Positions 7,722-14,959 of a DNA stretch of 30,981 nt are shown piece by piece (positions within the stretch are counted from its first letter, which is position 1; every line of letters starts with the position of its first letter). The DNA lies in NCBI RefSeq assembly GCF_035712165.1, contig NZ_DASTBH010000075.1, positions 1-30,981 of the forward strand. The letters are read 5' to 3'. The DNA is from DASYTH01 sp035712165. Lineage in GTDB: Bacteria; Actinomycetota; Actinomycetes; Mycobacteriales; Pseudonocardiaceae. The translations under genes were made by a program, and so were the position numbers. The notes below the pieces were generated by a model, which did no database searches, was not told the DNA's origin, and saw only the letters and a list, made by a program, of their open reading frames with translations.

Positions 7722-9164
7722 TCAGCGACGCCCAGGCCGCCGACGACGGGCCAGCAGGACAAACCCGACACCCAAGGCCAGGGCCACCCCACCAACCACG
7801 AGTTCCCAACCGGTGTTCGCGCCGGTCACCATCAGCACGTACCCACCGGACGTGGACGCCTCCGGCGCCACCGTGATCGACTGGCTCGTCGCCGCCGCGG
7901 TCGCGTCGCCGTTGCGCACCACCATCCGGCCGTTGTAGACGACCTCGGTGGAGGTCCCGCCGCTACTGGTCAGCGTCAGCGTCACCGTGAAGTTGCCCGG
8001 CTGCGCATATTCATGCGTCGTGGTCGGCGTCGTCTCCGGCTTCAGAGGAGTCCCATCCCCGAAGTCCCACGTGTAGGTCTTAATACTCCCGAACTGCACA
8101 GTCGACGCCGAAGCATCGAACGCCACCGGCGACTTGGCCGCGTCCACCGTGAACGACGCGACCGGAGCCTGGTCCGGAGTGACCGCCACGTCGAAGAGCG
8201 ACGGACCCGCGCCGCCAGGCACGCTGGCGCCGGCCGTGTTGGTCTCGAGGTCGATGGGGACGACGTTGCCGGCCGCGGTGACCACAATGGCGATGGCACC
8301 GTCCGGAGTGATCGTGATGTCGCTCGGAATACCCGCGCCGGCGATGGGGATTACGGTGCCGAGAGTCCCATTGCTCATGGGGTAGGCGGCGTTCCCGGAG
8401 GTGGCGACGTAGACGGTGGCCCCGTCGGGCGTGATGGTGAGACCGACCGGAGTGCTGGGCACCGGGACCGCCGTTCCGGCCGTGTTGGCGCTCGTGTCGA
8501 TCGGAACGATCGCGTTGGCCGTCGAGGTGGCCACATACAGGGTGCTTCCGTCGGGAGTGATCGTGAAGGCGACCGGAAGACCGCCGACCGGGATCGCGGT
8601 GCCGGGCGTGCCGGTGCCGGTGTCGACGGGGATGACCTCGTTCGCGCCCGTGTCCCCTACATAGATGGTGCTGCCGTCGGGGGTCATGGCAATGGGGCCC
8701 AAGGGGCCACCGACGGGGATGGCTGCGCCGACCGTGTTGGTGGCGGTGTCAATGGGAAAGATCCCGCCGGCAAAACTTTCGACGACATAGGCGGTGGCGC
8801 CGTCCGGGGCGATCGCGATGCTGACCGGCGTACCGCCGATCGGAATGGCGGCGCCCGGGGTGCCGCCGACGAGGTCGACGGGGATGACCGTTCCAGCCGT
8901 CCCGTCGACGACGTAGGCGGTGGCGCCGTCCGGCGTGATGGCGATGGCCCTGTTGTCCGCGCCGACGCCGATCGGACTGTCGACGGTGCCGGCCTCGGCG
9001 TCGATCGGCGCAAGAGCGGCGGCGCCGACAGCGTAGGCAATCAATGGGTCGCCGGTCGGTTGGGCGGCGGCCGCGGGGGCGGCGGCGATGGCGGGCCAGG
9101 TGGCGAGGGCCATGGCGGCGAGGAGGCCGGCGGCGCGCTGGCGTTTCCGGTGGTGCTGATGCAT
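7722..9164 (-). CDS. Secreted YVTN beta-propeller/PKD surface protein with sortase-like tail
   Basis: This 480-residue protein has a basic N-terminus (HHRKRQR), a hydrophobic signal segment and a likely Ala-X-Ala cleavage near AAAPAAAAQ. About 300 residues of roughly 42-residue repeats follow, with the core TPDGATAYVV (six close copies of I/M-T/A-PDG plus a final VTPDQ). This suggests a seven-bladed YVTN-type propeller closed by N- and C-terminal strands. A PKD domain comes next (APVASFTVDA through TYTWDFGDGTPL to GNFTVTLTLTSS). The tail LMVTGANTGW, then a hydrophobic helix and RRRRPGRR, has sortase-signal architecture with an unusual LMVTG in place of LPXTG/LAXTG. The second ATG (9164) is chosen because AGGAG lies 6 nt before it; the first ATG (9170) directly abuts AGGAG. 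The ligand or role is unknown; display on the cell wall is inferred. Confidence 0.88.
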   Translation of the reverse strand: MHQHHRKRQRAAGLLAAMALATWPAIAAAPAAAAQPTGDPLIAYAVGAAALAPIDAEAGTVDSPIGVGADNRAIAITPDGATAYVVDGTAGTVIPVDLVGGTPGAAIPIGGTPVSIAIAPDGATAYVVESFAGGIFPIDTATNTVGAAIPVGGPLGPIAMTPDGSTIYVGDTGANEVIPVDTGTGTPGTAIPVGGLPVAFTITPDGSTLYVATSTANAIVPIDTSANTAGTAVPVPSTPVGLTITPDGATVYVATSGNAAYPMSNGTLGTVIPIAGAGIPSDITITPDGAIAIVVTAAGNVVPIDLETNTAGASVPGGAGPSLFDVAVTPDQAPVASFTVDAAKSPVAFDASASTVQFGSIKTYTWDFGDGTPLKPETTPTTTHEYAQPGNFTVTLTLTSSGGTSTEVVYNGRMVVRNGDATAAATSQSITVAPEASTSGGYVLMVTGANTGWELVVGGVALALGVGFVLLARRRRPGRR

Positions 9165-9255
9165 GGGCATCTCCTGTGACGGGGTTCAGGACGTCGGCAT
9201 CCTGCCGTCCACACAGGACGAAGACCGGTCAGAACGGCGTCGGCTACCCGATCAG

Positions 9256-9291
9256 CACCCGGTCGGGGGACGGTTCTTACCTGACCGGGTG
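9256..9291 (-). terminator. 9-bp inverted repeat after spoIIM, possible terminator
   Basis: CACCCGGTC (9256-9264) and GACCGGGTG (9283-9291) form a perfect inverted repeat with an 18-nt loop, beginning 4 nt after the spoIIM stop on the minus strand. No T-tract follows, which is common for actinobacterial terminators. It could instead be an operator for the surface-protein gene that starts about 90 nt downstream. Confidence 0.4.
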
Positions 9292-9295
9292 GATT

Positions 9296-10294
9296 TCACC
9301 CCACCATCGGGAGGGAATCGCCGGCCTCGATGTCGCCGGTGTGGCCGGCCAGGGTGGCGCGGCGGCCGAGGATGAACACGTAGCCGAGGAACAACAGCTC
9401 CGCCGCGACCCCGATGCCCACCCGGGCCCAGGTCGGCAGCCCCGACGGCGTCACGAACGCCTCGATCACGCCGGAGATCAGCAGCACGCAGACCAGCCCC
9501 AGAGCGACGCCGGCCACCGTGCGACCCTGCCGGGCCAGCGCGTCGGCCCGGGTCCGGCGGCCCGGGTCGATCACCGTCCAACCCAGCCGCAGCCCGGCGC
9601 CGGCCGCCACGAACAACGCCGTCAGCTCCAGCAGCCCGTGCGGCGATATCAGGCCCAGGAAGATGTCGAACCGCCCCGCCGCCGCCATCAACCCGGCGGC
9701 GACCCCCACGTTGACCGCGTTCACCACGATGATCACCACGACCGGGATGCCGAACAGCACCCCGAGCACCAGGCAGCCCGCGGCGAGCCAGGCGTTGTTG
9801 GTCCAGACCTGCGCGGCGAACGAGGCGGCCGGCGCCGAGGAGTAGTACGACTCGAACGCGCCGCCGGGCGCGGTCAGCTCCTTGATCTCCTCAGGCGCCG
9901 CGATCGAGGCCTGCACCTGCGGATCCGTGGCGACCCAGGCGGCCAGCAGCCCACTCAGCACCAGGAACACGGCCGCCGCGCCGACCCACCACCACCGCGC
10001 CCGGTACAGCGCCGCCGGCAGCTCCCGCGCGAAGAACAGCCCGATCCCCCGCCAGCTCTGCCCGTGCGATCCGGTCACCGCCGAACGCGCCCGCGCCACC
10101 AACGTGGACAGCCGGCCGAGCAGCGCCGGGTCCGGCGCCGTGGCCCGAACGATCGACAGGTGTGTGGCCGCCCGTTGGTACAGCACGACCAGTTCGTCGG
10201 CCTCCGGCCCGGACAACCGCCCGCCGCGCCGCACCAGCGCCCCCAACCGGTCCCACTCGCCCCGGTGCGCCGCCACGAACACGTCGATATCCAC
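9296..10294 (-). CDS. SpoIIM-family (stage II sporulation protein M-like) membrane protein
   Basis: This 332-residue protein has a soluble helical N-terminal domain (VDIDVFVAAHRGEWDRLGALVRR with its initial Val as start), then about five or six membrane segments. The SpoIIM hallmarks NAVNVGVAAGLMA, LGLISPHGLLELTALF and SGVIEAFVTPSGLP are present. Bacillus SpoIIM is part of the DMP peptidoglycan machinery needed for engulfment. Actinobacterial relatives beside RDD/MoxR genes have no settled role. The GTG at 10294 is preferred over a TTG at 10312 because it begins at the family's usual N-terminus. TAGGCT also lies exactly 7 nt upstream, which suggests a leaderless mRNA starting at the GTG. In relatives the gene is often close to RDD and DUF58 genes; here the surface protein separates it from DUF58. 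Confidence 0.92.
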   Translation of the reverse strand: MDIDVFVAAHRGEWDRLGALVRRGGRLSGPEADELVVLYQRAATHLSIVRATAPDPALLGRLSTLVARARSAVTGSHGQSWRGIGLFFARELPAALYRARWWWVGAAAVFLVLSGLLAAWVATDPQVQASIAAPEEIKELTAPGGAFESYYSSAPAASFAAQVWTNNAWLAAGCLVLGVLFGIPVVVIIVVNAVNVGVAAGLMAAAGRFDIFLGLISPHGLLELTALFVAAGAGLRLGWTVIDPGRRTRADALARQGRTVAGVALGLVCVLLISGVIEAFVTPSGLPTWARVGIGVAAELLFLGYVFILGRRATLAGHTGDIEAGDSLPMVG

Positions 10295-10301
10295 GCCACG
10301 C

Positions 10302-10307
10302 AGCCTA
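10302..10307 (-). promoter_or_regulatory. Leaderless-type -10 element of spoIIM
   Basis: TAGGCT on the minus strand is followed by 7 nt and the GTG start at 10294, with no ribosome binding site. The spacing places transcription start at or next to the start codon. Confidence 0.5.
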
Positions 10308-10313
10308 GACAAG

Positions 10314-10319
10314 TAACCT
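10314..10319 (+). promoter_or_regulatory. Divergent leaderless-type -10 element
   Basis: TAACCT is followed by 7 nt and a GTG at 10327. It is back to back with the spoIIM hexamer and has the same geometry. It implies a plus-strand transcript into the region between spoIIM and xerD, coding or not. Confidence 0.35.
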
Positions 10320-10326
10320 GATCTTC

Positions 10327-10404
10327 GTGTCGGCCAGCCGAACCGCGCGGTCCGTCGCGCGCCGCCGCCCGTCGCTGTTCGCCGGTCTCGACTGCCGGGC
10401 CTGA
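10327..10404 (+). CDS. Possible 25-codon leaderless small ORF
   Basis: GTG at 10327 opens a 25-codon frame rich in Arg and Ser (starts SASRTARSVARRRPSLF) that ends at TGA 10402-10404. The only support is TAACCT placed 7 nt upstream, the same geometry as at spoIIM, recN and ald. No homolog is recognised. It may be a leader peptide, a small protein, or a chance frame within a noncoding transcript. Nothing else on the plus strand follows before xerD. Confidence 0.2.
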   Translation: MSASRTARSVARRRPSLFAGLDCRA

Positions 10405-10466
10405 ACTCGCCACCACCGAAGTGTTCGAAGTGGACCGTCCGAAAACCCAGGCCCGCAAAAGGAGCG

Positions 10467-10622
10467 CTAGAAGATCGCGATCAGCAGGATGATGATCACC
10501 GCTGCGGCGATCAGGATGGGAACGATGGGGGCGCCCGGGTTGCGGCGGTAGTGGCTGCGAACGGTGGTGCTGCGGAACAAGCCCCCCGGTACGGTGCGGC
10601 GGTGGCGGCGGACCCAGGCCAT
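10467..10622 (-). CDS. Small membrane protein, 51 residues
   Basis: The ATG at 10622 is preceded by GGGAG about 10 nt upstream and opens a 51-residue protein. The N-terminal about 30 residues are strongly basic (AWVRRHRRTVPGG, RSHYRRNPG). They are followed by one C-terminal hydrophobic segment (about 32-51, PIVPILIAAAVIIILLIAIF), giving a tail-anchored, positive-inside topology. It is transcribed in the same direction as xerD, whose stop is 70 nt upstream. The charge pattern and membrane segment support a real small gene, but no family is recognised. The surrounding spaces (10405-10466 and 10623-10692) show no further gene. Confidence 0.6.
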   Translation of the reverse strand: MAWVRRHRRTVPGGLFRSTTVRSHYRRNPGAPIVPILIAAAVIIILLIAIF

Positions 10623-10692
10623 GTCTCACTCACTCCCATCGATTGTTCCTGTGCTGGGAGGGTTCCCGGTGATCCGGTGCGGCAAACCCGGG

Positions 10693-11589
10693 TCAGGCGA
10701 GGGCGCGGGGGTGGGCGGTGGCGTAGATCTCGCGCAGGGTGGTGACGGTGACCAGGGTGTAGATCTGGGTGGTGGTCACCGAGGCGTGGCCCAGCAGTTC
10801 CTGGACGACGCGGACGTCGGCGCCGCCTTCGAGCAGGTGGGTGGCGAAGGAGTGGCGCAGGGTGTGCGGGGAGACGGGAACCGTGATGGCGGCGCGTTCG
10901 GCCGCGGTTTTCAGGATCTGCCAGGCACTTTGCCGGGACAGCCGGCCGCCGCGGGCATTGAGGAACACCGCGGGGGTGCCGCGGCCCCGAGTGGCCAGAT
11001 CAGGGCGGGTGCGGACCAGGTAGGCATCCAAGGCAGCGAGGGCGGGGCGGCCGATCGGGACCAGGCGTTGCTTGCCGCCTTTGCCGTCCAGCAGGGCGGT
11101 TCGTTCATGACCGTCGATGTCGTCGAGGTCGAGGCCGACGGCTTCGGAGATCCGGGCGCCGGTGGAGTACAGCAGTTCCAGCAGGGCCCGGTCGCGCAGC
11201 GGGGTGGTCGACTCCAGCAGGCGCAACACGTCATCGAGCGGCAGGGCCTTGGGCAGGCGGCGGGGGGCGGCGGGCGGGCGGACGTCGCGGGCCGGGTCGA
11301 CCGGGACCAGGCCCTCGCGGACGGCGAAGCGGTGCAGGCCCCGCACGGCGACCAGGGCCCGGGCGGCCGAGGACGCGGCCAGCGGCGGGTGCTCGGCGGT
11401 GCCCTCCCGCAGCGTGGCCAGAAACGCCGACACGTGCCGCTCGGTGATCGCCGAAAGCGTGTCGATGCCGCACCCGCTCAGGTGGTCGGCGTACCGGCGC
11501 AGATCGCGCGCGTAGCCGTCCAGGGTGTGCCGGGAGGTGCCCCGCTCCACCGCGAGATGGTCCAGGTAACCGGTGATCACACCGGCCAC
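10693..11589 (-). CDS. xerD: Site-specific tyrosine recombinase XerD
   Basis: This 298-residue tyrosine recombinase acts with XerC at dif to resolve chromosome dimers. The N-terminal SAM-like core-binding domain (ITGYLDHLAVERGTSRHTL) occupies about 1-105, followed by the catalytic domain. The catalytic set is complete: Arg146 in YSTGARISE, Lys170 in DGKGGK, His242 and Arg245 in HTLRHSF, His268 in LLGHAS, and Tyr277 in TTTQIYT. The sequence is close to M. tuberculosis XerD from memory. The GTG at 11589 is chosen because it gives the family's N-terminal length; GTG 11580 is an alternative. The ald stop is 5 nt upstream, so ald and xerD may be cotranscribed, which is unusual since in mycobacteria xerD follows the Nudix gene. 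Confidence 0.95.
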   Translation of the reverse strand: MAGVITGYLDHLAVERGTSRHTLDGYARDLRRYADHLSGCGIDTLSAITERHVSAFLATLREGTAEHPPLAASSAARALVAVRGLHRFAVREGLVPVDPARDVRPPAAPRRLPKALPLDDVLRLLESTTPLRDRALLELLYSTGARISEAVGLDLDDIDGHERTALLDGKGGKQRLVPIGRPALAALDAYLVRTRPDLATRGRGTPAVFLNARGGRLSRQSAWQILKTAAERAAITVPVSPHTLRHSFATHLLEGGADVRVVQELLGHASVTTTQIYTLVTVTTLREIYATAHPRALA

Positions 11590-11594
11590 CTCGG

Positions 11595-12719
11595 TCAGGC
11601 CGCACCGCCGATCGCACCCACCAGCGGCGTGAACGGCATCCCGTGCGCCGCCGCCACCTCCTCCAGCACCACCGCGCCGCCGTGCACGTTGACCCCGCGG
11701 GCCAACGCCGGGTCGTCCCGCACGGCACCGGCGAACCCCTTGTCGGCCAAGGCGAGCGCGTAGGGCAGGGTCACGTTGGTCAGCGCCCAGGTGGACGTGT
11801 TCGGCACCGCGCCGGGCATGTTGGCCACGCAGTAGAACACCGAGTTGTGCACGGTGAACGTGGGATCGGCGTGCGTGGTCGGCCGCGAGTCCTCGAAGCA
11901 GCCGCCCTGGTCGATCGCGATGTCCACCAGCACCGAGCCGGGCCGCATCTGCGCCACCAACTCGTTGCTCACGAGTTTCGGCGCCTTCGCCCCCGGCACC
12001 AGCACCGCGCCGATCACCAGATCCGCCCAGCGGCAGGCCTTGTCCACCTCGTAGGCGTTGCTGGCGACGGTCTGCAGGTGCCCCCGGTAGGTGAAGTCGA
12101 TCTCCCGCAGCCGGTTGATGTTGTTGTCCAGCACCACCACCTCGCCCTGCAGGCCCAGCGCGATGCTGGCGGCGTTCATCCCGGCCACCCCGGCGCCGAT
12201 CACCGCGACCTTGCCGGCCGGCACTCCGGACACCCCGCCGAGCAGCACGCCCCGCCCGCCCTGCGCCCGCTCCAGGCAGTGCGCCCCGACCTGCGGCGCC
12301 ATCCGGCCGGCGACCTCGCTCATCGGCGCGAGCAGCGGCAGCGCGCGGTCGGCGGTCTGCACGGTCTCGTAGGCGATCGCCGTGCTGCCCGCGTCGACCA
12401 GCGCCCGGGTGCACTCCTCGTTGGCCGCCAGGTGCAGGTAGGTGAACAGGATCTGGCCCCGGCGCAGCCGGCCGTACTCCTCCGGCATCGGCTCCTTGAC
12501 CTTGAGCACGAGGTCGGCCTCGGCCCAGGTGTCGTCGGCCGTCGGGGCGATCTTGGCGCCGGCCGCCAGATAGTCGGTGTCGGGCACCAGCGAGCCGACG
12601 CCCGCGCCGGTCTCGATCAGCACCTCATGACCGCGATGCACCAGTTCGACCACCCCGGCCGGGGTGATCGCGACCCGGTACTCGTGGTTCTTCACCTCAC
12701 GGGGAACTCCGATCAACAC
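11595..12719 (-). CDS. ald: L-alanine dehydrogenase
   Basis: This 374-residue NAD-dependent enzyme interconverts L-alanine with pyruvate and ammonia. It shows the family start LIGVPREVKNHEYRVAITP, the catalytic-region LKVKEPMPEEY, the conserved HLAANEECTRAL with the active-site His, and the nucleotide-binding VIGAGVAGMNAASIALGLQG. The Asp-containing DIAIDQGGCFEDSRPTTHADP is also present. Length equals the family norm of about 371. The GTG at 12719 is the family start and has TACCCT exactly 7 nt upstream, so a leaderless mRNA is likely. An AGGAGG is present but 15 nt away, too far to serve. The gene lies upstream of xerD by 5 nt and is divergent from a gene with no known function. Confidence 0.96.
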   Translation of the reverse strand: MLIGVPREVKNHEYRVAITPAGVVELVHRGHEVLIETGAGVGSLVPDTDYLAAGAKIAPTADDTWAEADLVLKVKEPMPEEYGRLRRGQILFTYLHLAANEECTRALVDAGSTAIAYETVQTADRALPLLAPMSEVAGRMAPQVGAHCLERAQGGRGVLLGGVSGVPAGKVAVIGAGVAGMNAASIALGLQGEVVVLDNNINRLREIDFTYRGHLQTVASNAYEVDKACRWADLVIGAVLVPGAKAPKLVSNELVAQMRPGSVLVDIAIDQGGCFEDSRPTTHADPTFTVHNSVFYCVANMPGAVPNTSTWALTNVTLPYALALADKGFAGAVRDDPALARGVNVHGGAVVLEEVAAAHGMPFTPLVGAIGGAA

Positions 12720-12726
12720 CCGCCAC

Positions 12727-12732
12727 AGGGTA
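12727..12732 (-). promoter_or_regulatory. Leaderless-type -10 element of ald
   Basis: TACCCT on the minus strand is followed by 7 nt and the ald GTG at 12719. A CTGACA (12752-12747) lies 14 nt further upstream, too close for an ideal -35. The element sits in the 34-bp gap to the divergent gene. Confidence 0.45.
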
Positions 12733-12753
12733 GCCCTCCTGCGCCCTGTCAGC

Positions 12754-13476
12754 ATGAGTTCCATGTCCGGGGACCGGTCGATCGCGGAGCTGGGCCTGAC
12801 CGCGGACCTGCGCACCGAGCCATGGCACTACCCAGGCCCGTTCCTGCCGTTCTCCTGCCTGCAGGTCGGCGACCGGCTCACCCCGCTGGAGACCGGACCC
12901 GACGTGGTCCGCGAGCTGCGCCGGGCCGGGGTCGACCCGCGCGCCTGCCGGTTCGTGCTGGGCCTCGGCAGCAACGCCAACCCGGACGTGCTGCGCCGCA
13001 AGTTCGAGCGCCGGGGGGTGTCCACCACGATCCCGCACGTGCTGGGCAGCCTGGCCGGCATCGCGCTCGGCTACTCCGCCCACGTCAGCCTGGTCGGCTT
13101 CGTGCCGGCCTCGCCCTACCCCGAGCCGGACTCCCGGGCCCGGGTCGTGGTGTCGGTGCTGACCGAGGAGCAGCTCGGCTGTCTGGACGCGACCGAGCCG
13201 AACTACCACCGGATCGCGGCGTCCAGTTCGGACCTGCGGCTGCCGTTCGCCATGGAGCTGCCGGCCGAGGTGTACTACTACGAGTCCAAATGGGGCGTTC
13301 TGGCCGGCGGCGACGGAAGCCCGCTGCCGTTCGGCACCCAGCAGACCGTGTTCGCGGAGCTGGCCGCGTGGGGCCTGCTGCCGGCGGACCCCGCCGAGCG
13401 TCTGACCCGCGAGCTCGCCACGCGACCGGAGCTGCGCGAACGGGTCAGCCGCGCGTTATCCCGGTACCGGTGCTAG
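12754..13476 (+). CDS. Hypothetical protein, faint gamma-glutamylcyclotransferase-like features
   Basis: This protein has 240 residues from ATG 12754, or 237 from ATG 12763 (which has CAGCAT 7 nt upstream). I do not recognise the family with confidence. Visible features are FVLGLGSNANPDVLRRKF, similar to the YGSNL turn of gamma-glutamylcyclotransferase-like folds, and LTEEQLGCLDATEPNYHRI, similar to the acidic catalytic loop near the end of that fold. An aromatic VYYYESKWGVL and a helical C-terminus follow. No signal peptide or membrane segment is seen. It is divergent from ald and convergent with the FadR-type regulator, sharing the bases CTAG for both stop codons. Codon 235 is the rare TTA (13456-13458). 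Given the gamma-glutamyl chemistry next door, a related amide-handling role is possible but speculative. Confidence 0.75.
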   Translation: MSSMSGDRSIAELGLTADLRTEPWHYPGPFLPFSCLQVGDRLTPLETGPDVVRELRRAGVDPRACRFVLGLGSNANPDVLRRKFERRGVSTTIPHVLGSLAGIALGYSAHVSLVGFVPASPYPEPDSRARVVVSVLTEEQLGCLDATEPNYHRIAASSSDLRLPFAMELPAEVYYYESKWGVLAGGDGSPLPFGTQQTVFAELAAWGLLPADPAERLTRELATRPELRERVSRALSRYRC

Positions 13477-14189
13477 GAGAGGAAGCCGCGCAGCAGCGCG
13501 GCGGTGCCGTCCAGGTGCTCGGCCATCGCGCGGCGGGCGCCGGCCGGGTCGCCGACCAGGATGCGCGCCACCACCCGGCGGTGCTGCGCGTGCGAGTGCT
13601 CAATGTTGGTGTCCAGCAACGGAATCGCGTCCAGTAGCTCGTTGACCCGGATCCGCACGTCGGCGACCGCGCTGGTGAGCAGGCCGGACGCGGTGGCCTC
13701 GGCGATCGCCAGGTGCAGGCGGGAGTCCCGGCGCCGGTACTCGGCCGGGTCGGTCGTGCCGGCCTCCTCCAGCGCCACCCGCAGGTGCTCCCGGTCGGCG
13801 GCGGTCAGCTCGCGGCGGGCGGCCGCCTCGGCGGCCCCGGTTTCCAGCACCCGGCGCAGGGTCAGCACGTCCTCGAGCCCGGCGGCGAGCTCCTCGCGCG
13901 GCCGGCCACCCCCGACCGGCGGCAGCACCTCGGTGACGAACGTGCCGCCGTAGCGGCCGCGCCGCGACTCGACGTAGCCGGCGGCGGCCAGCGCCCGGAT
14001 CGCCTCGCGCAGCGTCACCCGGCTCACCCCGAGCCGGGCGGCCAGGTCCCGCTCGGCCGGCAGCCGCTCCCCCGGCCCGGCCACGCCGAGCCGGATCGCC
14101 TGCAGCAGTCGCTCGACGGTCTCCTCGAAGGCGTTGCCGGTGCGGACGGGACGGAACACCGCCTCGCCCGCACTGGCCAGAGTGGACAT
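13473..14189 (-). CDS. FadR-subfamily GntR transcription regulator
   Basis: This 238-residue regulator has a winged-helix GntR domain at about 20-85 (LLQAIRLGVAGPGERLPAER, then SRVTLREAIRALAAAGYVES and the wing RRGRYGGTFV). The helical FCD ligand-binding domain follows, with its usual metal-binding Asp and His residues in RRDSRLHLAIAEAT and EHSHAQHRRVVARI. Length is normal for the FadR subfamily. The ATG at 14189 has AGGAG 5 nt upstream and lies 8 nt after the SDR stop, so it is the last gene of the amine-catabolic operon. Likely role: a substrate-responsive repressor of this operon and of the divergent permease. A 7-bp inverted repeat near 18.6 kb is a candidate operator. The effector is unknown. 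Confidence 0.92.
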   Translation of the reverse strand: MSTLASAGEAVFRPVRTGNAFEETVERLLQAIRLGVAGPGERLPAERDLAARLGVSRVTLREAIRALAAAGYVESRRGRYGGTFVTEVLPPVGGGRPREELAAGLEDVLTLRRVLETGAAEAAARRELTAADREHLRVALEEAGTTDPAEYRRRDSRLHLAIAEATASGLLTSAVADVRIRVNELLDAIPLLDTNIEHSHAQHRRVVARILVGDPAGARRAMAEHLDGTAALLRGFLS

Positions 14190-14197
14190 CGGCGCTC

Positions 14198-14959
14198 CTA
14201 CAGCGGCGTCACGTACGCGCCCGAGATGCCGCCGTCCACCAGGAACGTCGACGCGGTGATGAACGAGGCGTCGTCGCTGGCCAGGAACGCGACCGCGGCG
14301 GCGATCTCCGCCGGTTCGGCGAACCGGCCGACCGGGACGTGCACCAGCCGACGGGCCGCCCGCTCCGGGTCCTTGGCGAACAACTCCTTGAGCAGCGGGG
14401 TGTTCACCGGACCGGGGCACAGCGCGTTCACCCTGATTCCCTCGCGGGCGAACTGCACGCCCAGCTCCCGGCTCATCGCCAGCACGCCGCCCTTTGACGC
14501 GGTGTAGGAGATCTGGGAGGTGGCCGCGCCCATGACCGCCACGAACGACGCGGTGTTGATGATCGAGCCCCGGCCGGCCCGGCGCATGTGCGGCAACACG
14601 TACTTGCAGCACAGGTACACCGAGGTCAGGTTGACCCGCTGGACGTGCTCCCAGGCCTCGATCCCGGTGGTGAGGATCGAGTCGTCCTCGGGCGGGGAGA
14701 TGCCGGCGTTGTTGAACGCGATGTCCACCCGGCCGTGGCCGGTCGCGACCGAGTCGAACATCGCCTCGACCGCGGCCTCGTCGGTCACGTCGCAGGTGAT
14801 CGCCTCGCCGCCGGTCTCCTTGGCCAGCGTGGCGATCGCGTCGGTGTTGACGTCCACCGCGACGACCACCGCGCCCTCGGCGGCGAACCTGCGCGCGGTG
14901 GCCAGGCCGATCCCGCTCGCCGCACCGGTGATCACCGCGACCCGATCCTGTAGGCGCAC
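14198..14959 (-). CDS. Short-chain dehydrogenase/reductase (SDR)
   Basis: This 253-residue classical SDR has the cofactor-binding TGAASGIG at 11-18, an acidic residue at the end of the second strand (VVAVDVN) that suggests NAD preference, and NNAG. A catalytic Ser sits in IINTASF, the SYTASKGG motif provides Tyr-x3-Lys, and the C-terminal box is FLVDGG. It starts at a GTG immediately after the aldehyde dehydrogenase stop, with GGAGGA just upstream inside that gene. In this operon it probably oxidises a hydroxylated intermediate or reduces an aldehyde, working beside the aldehyde dehydrogenase. The substrate cannot be read from sequence; annotation as 3-oxoacyl-ACP reductase would be a generic homology guess. 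Confidence 0.92.
   Translation of the reverse strand: MRLQDRVAVITGAASGIGLATARRFAAEGAVVVAVDVNTDAIATLAKETGGEAITCDVTDEAAVEAMFDSVATGHGRVDIAFNNAGISPPEDDSILTTGIEAWEHVQRVNLTSVYLCCKYVLPHMRRAGRGSIINTASFVAVMGAATSQISYTASKGGVLAMSRELGVQFAREGIRVNALCPGPVNTPLLKELFAKDPERAARRLVHVPVGRFAEPAEIAAAVAFLASDDASFITASTFLVDGGISGAYVTPL

Noticed and set aside
8013..9179. Long plus-strand frame opposite the surface-protein gene
   Set aside because: Antisense shadow of a repetitive coding region; the product is Gly/Arg/Asp-rich with no domain, while the minus strand has signal peptide, propeller, PKD and sorting tail.
10295..10312. TTG at 10312 as spoIIM start
   Set aside because: The added residues lie over the TAGGCT element, and family N-termini begin at the GTG 10294.
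11590..12414. N-terminal extension of the xerD frame through ald
   Set aside because: Random-looking Arg/Gly-rich sequence lying over ald; xerD homologs start near 11589.
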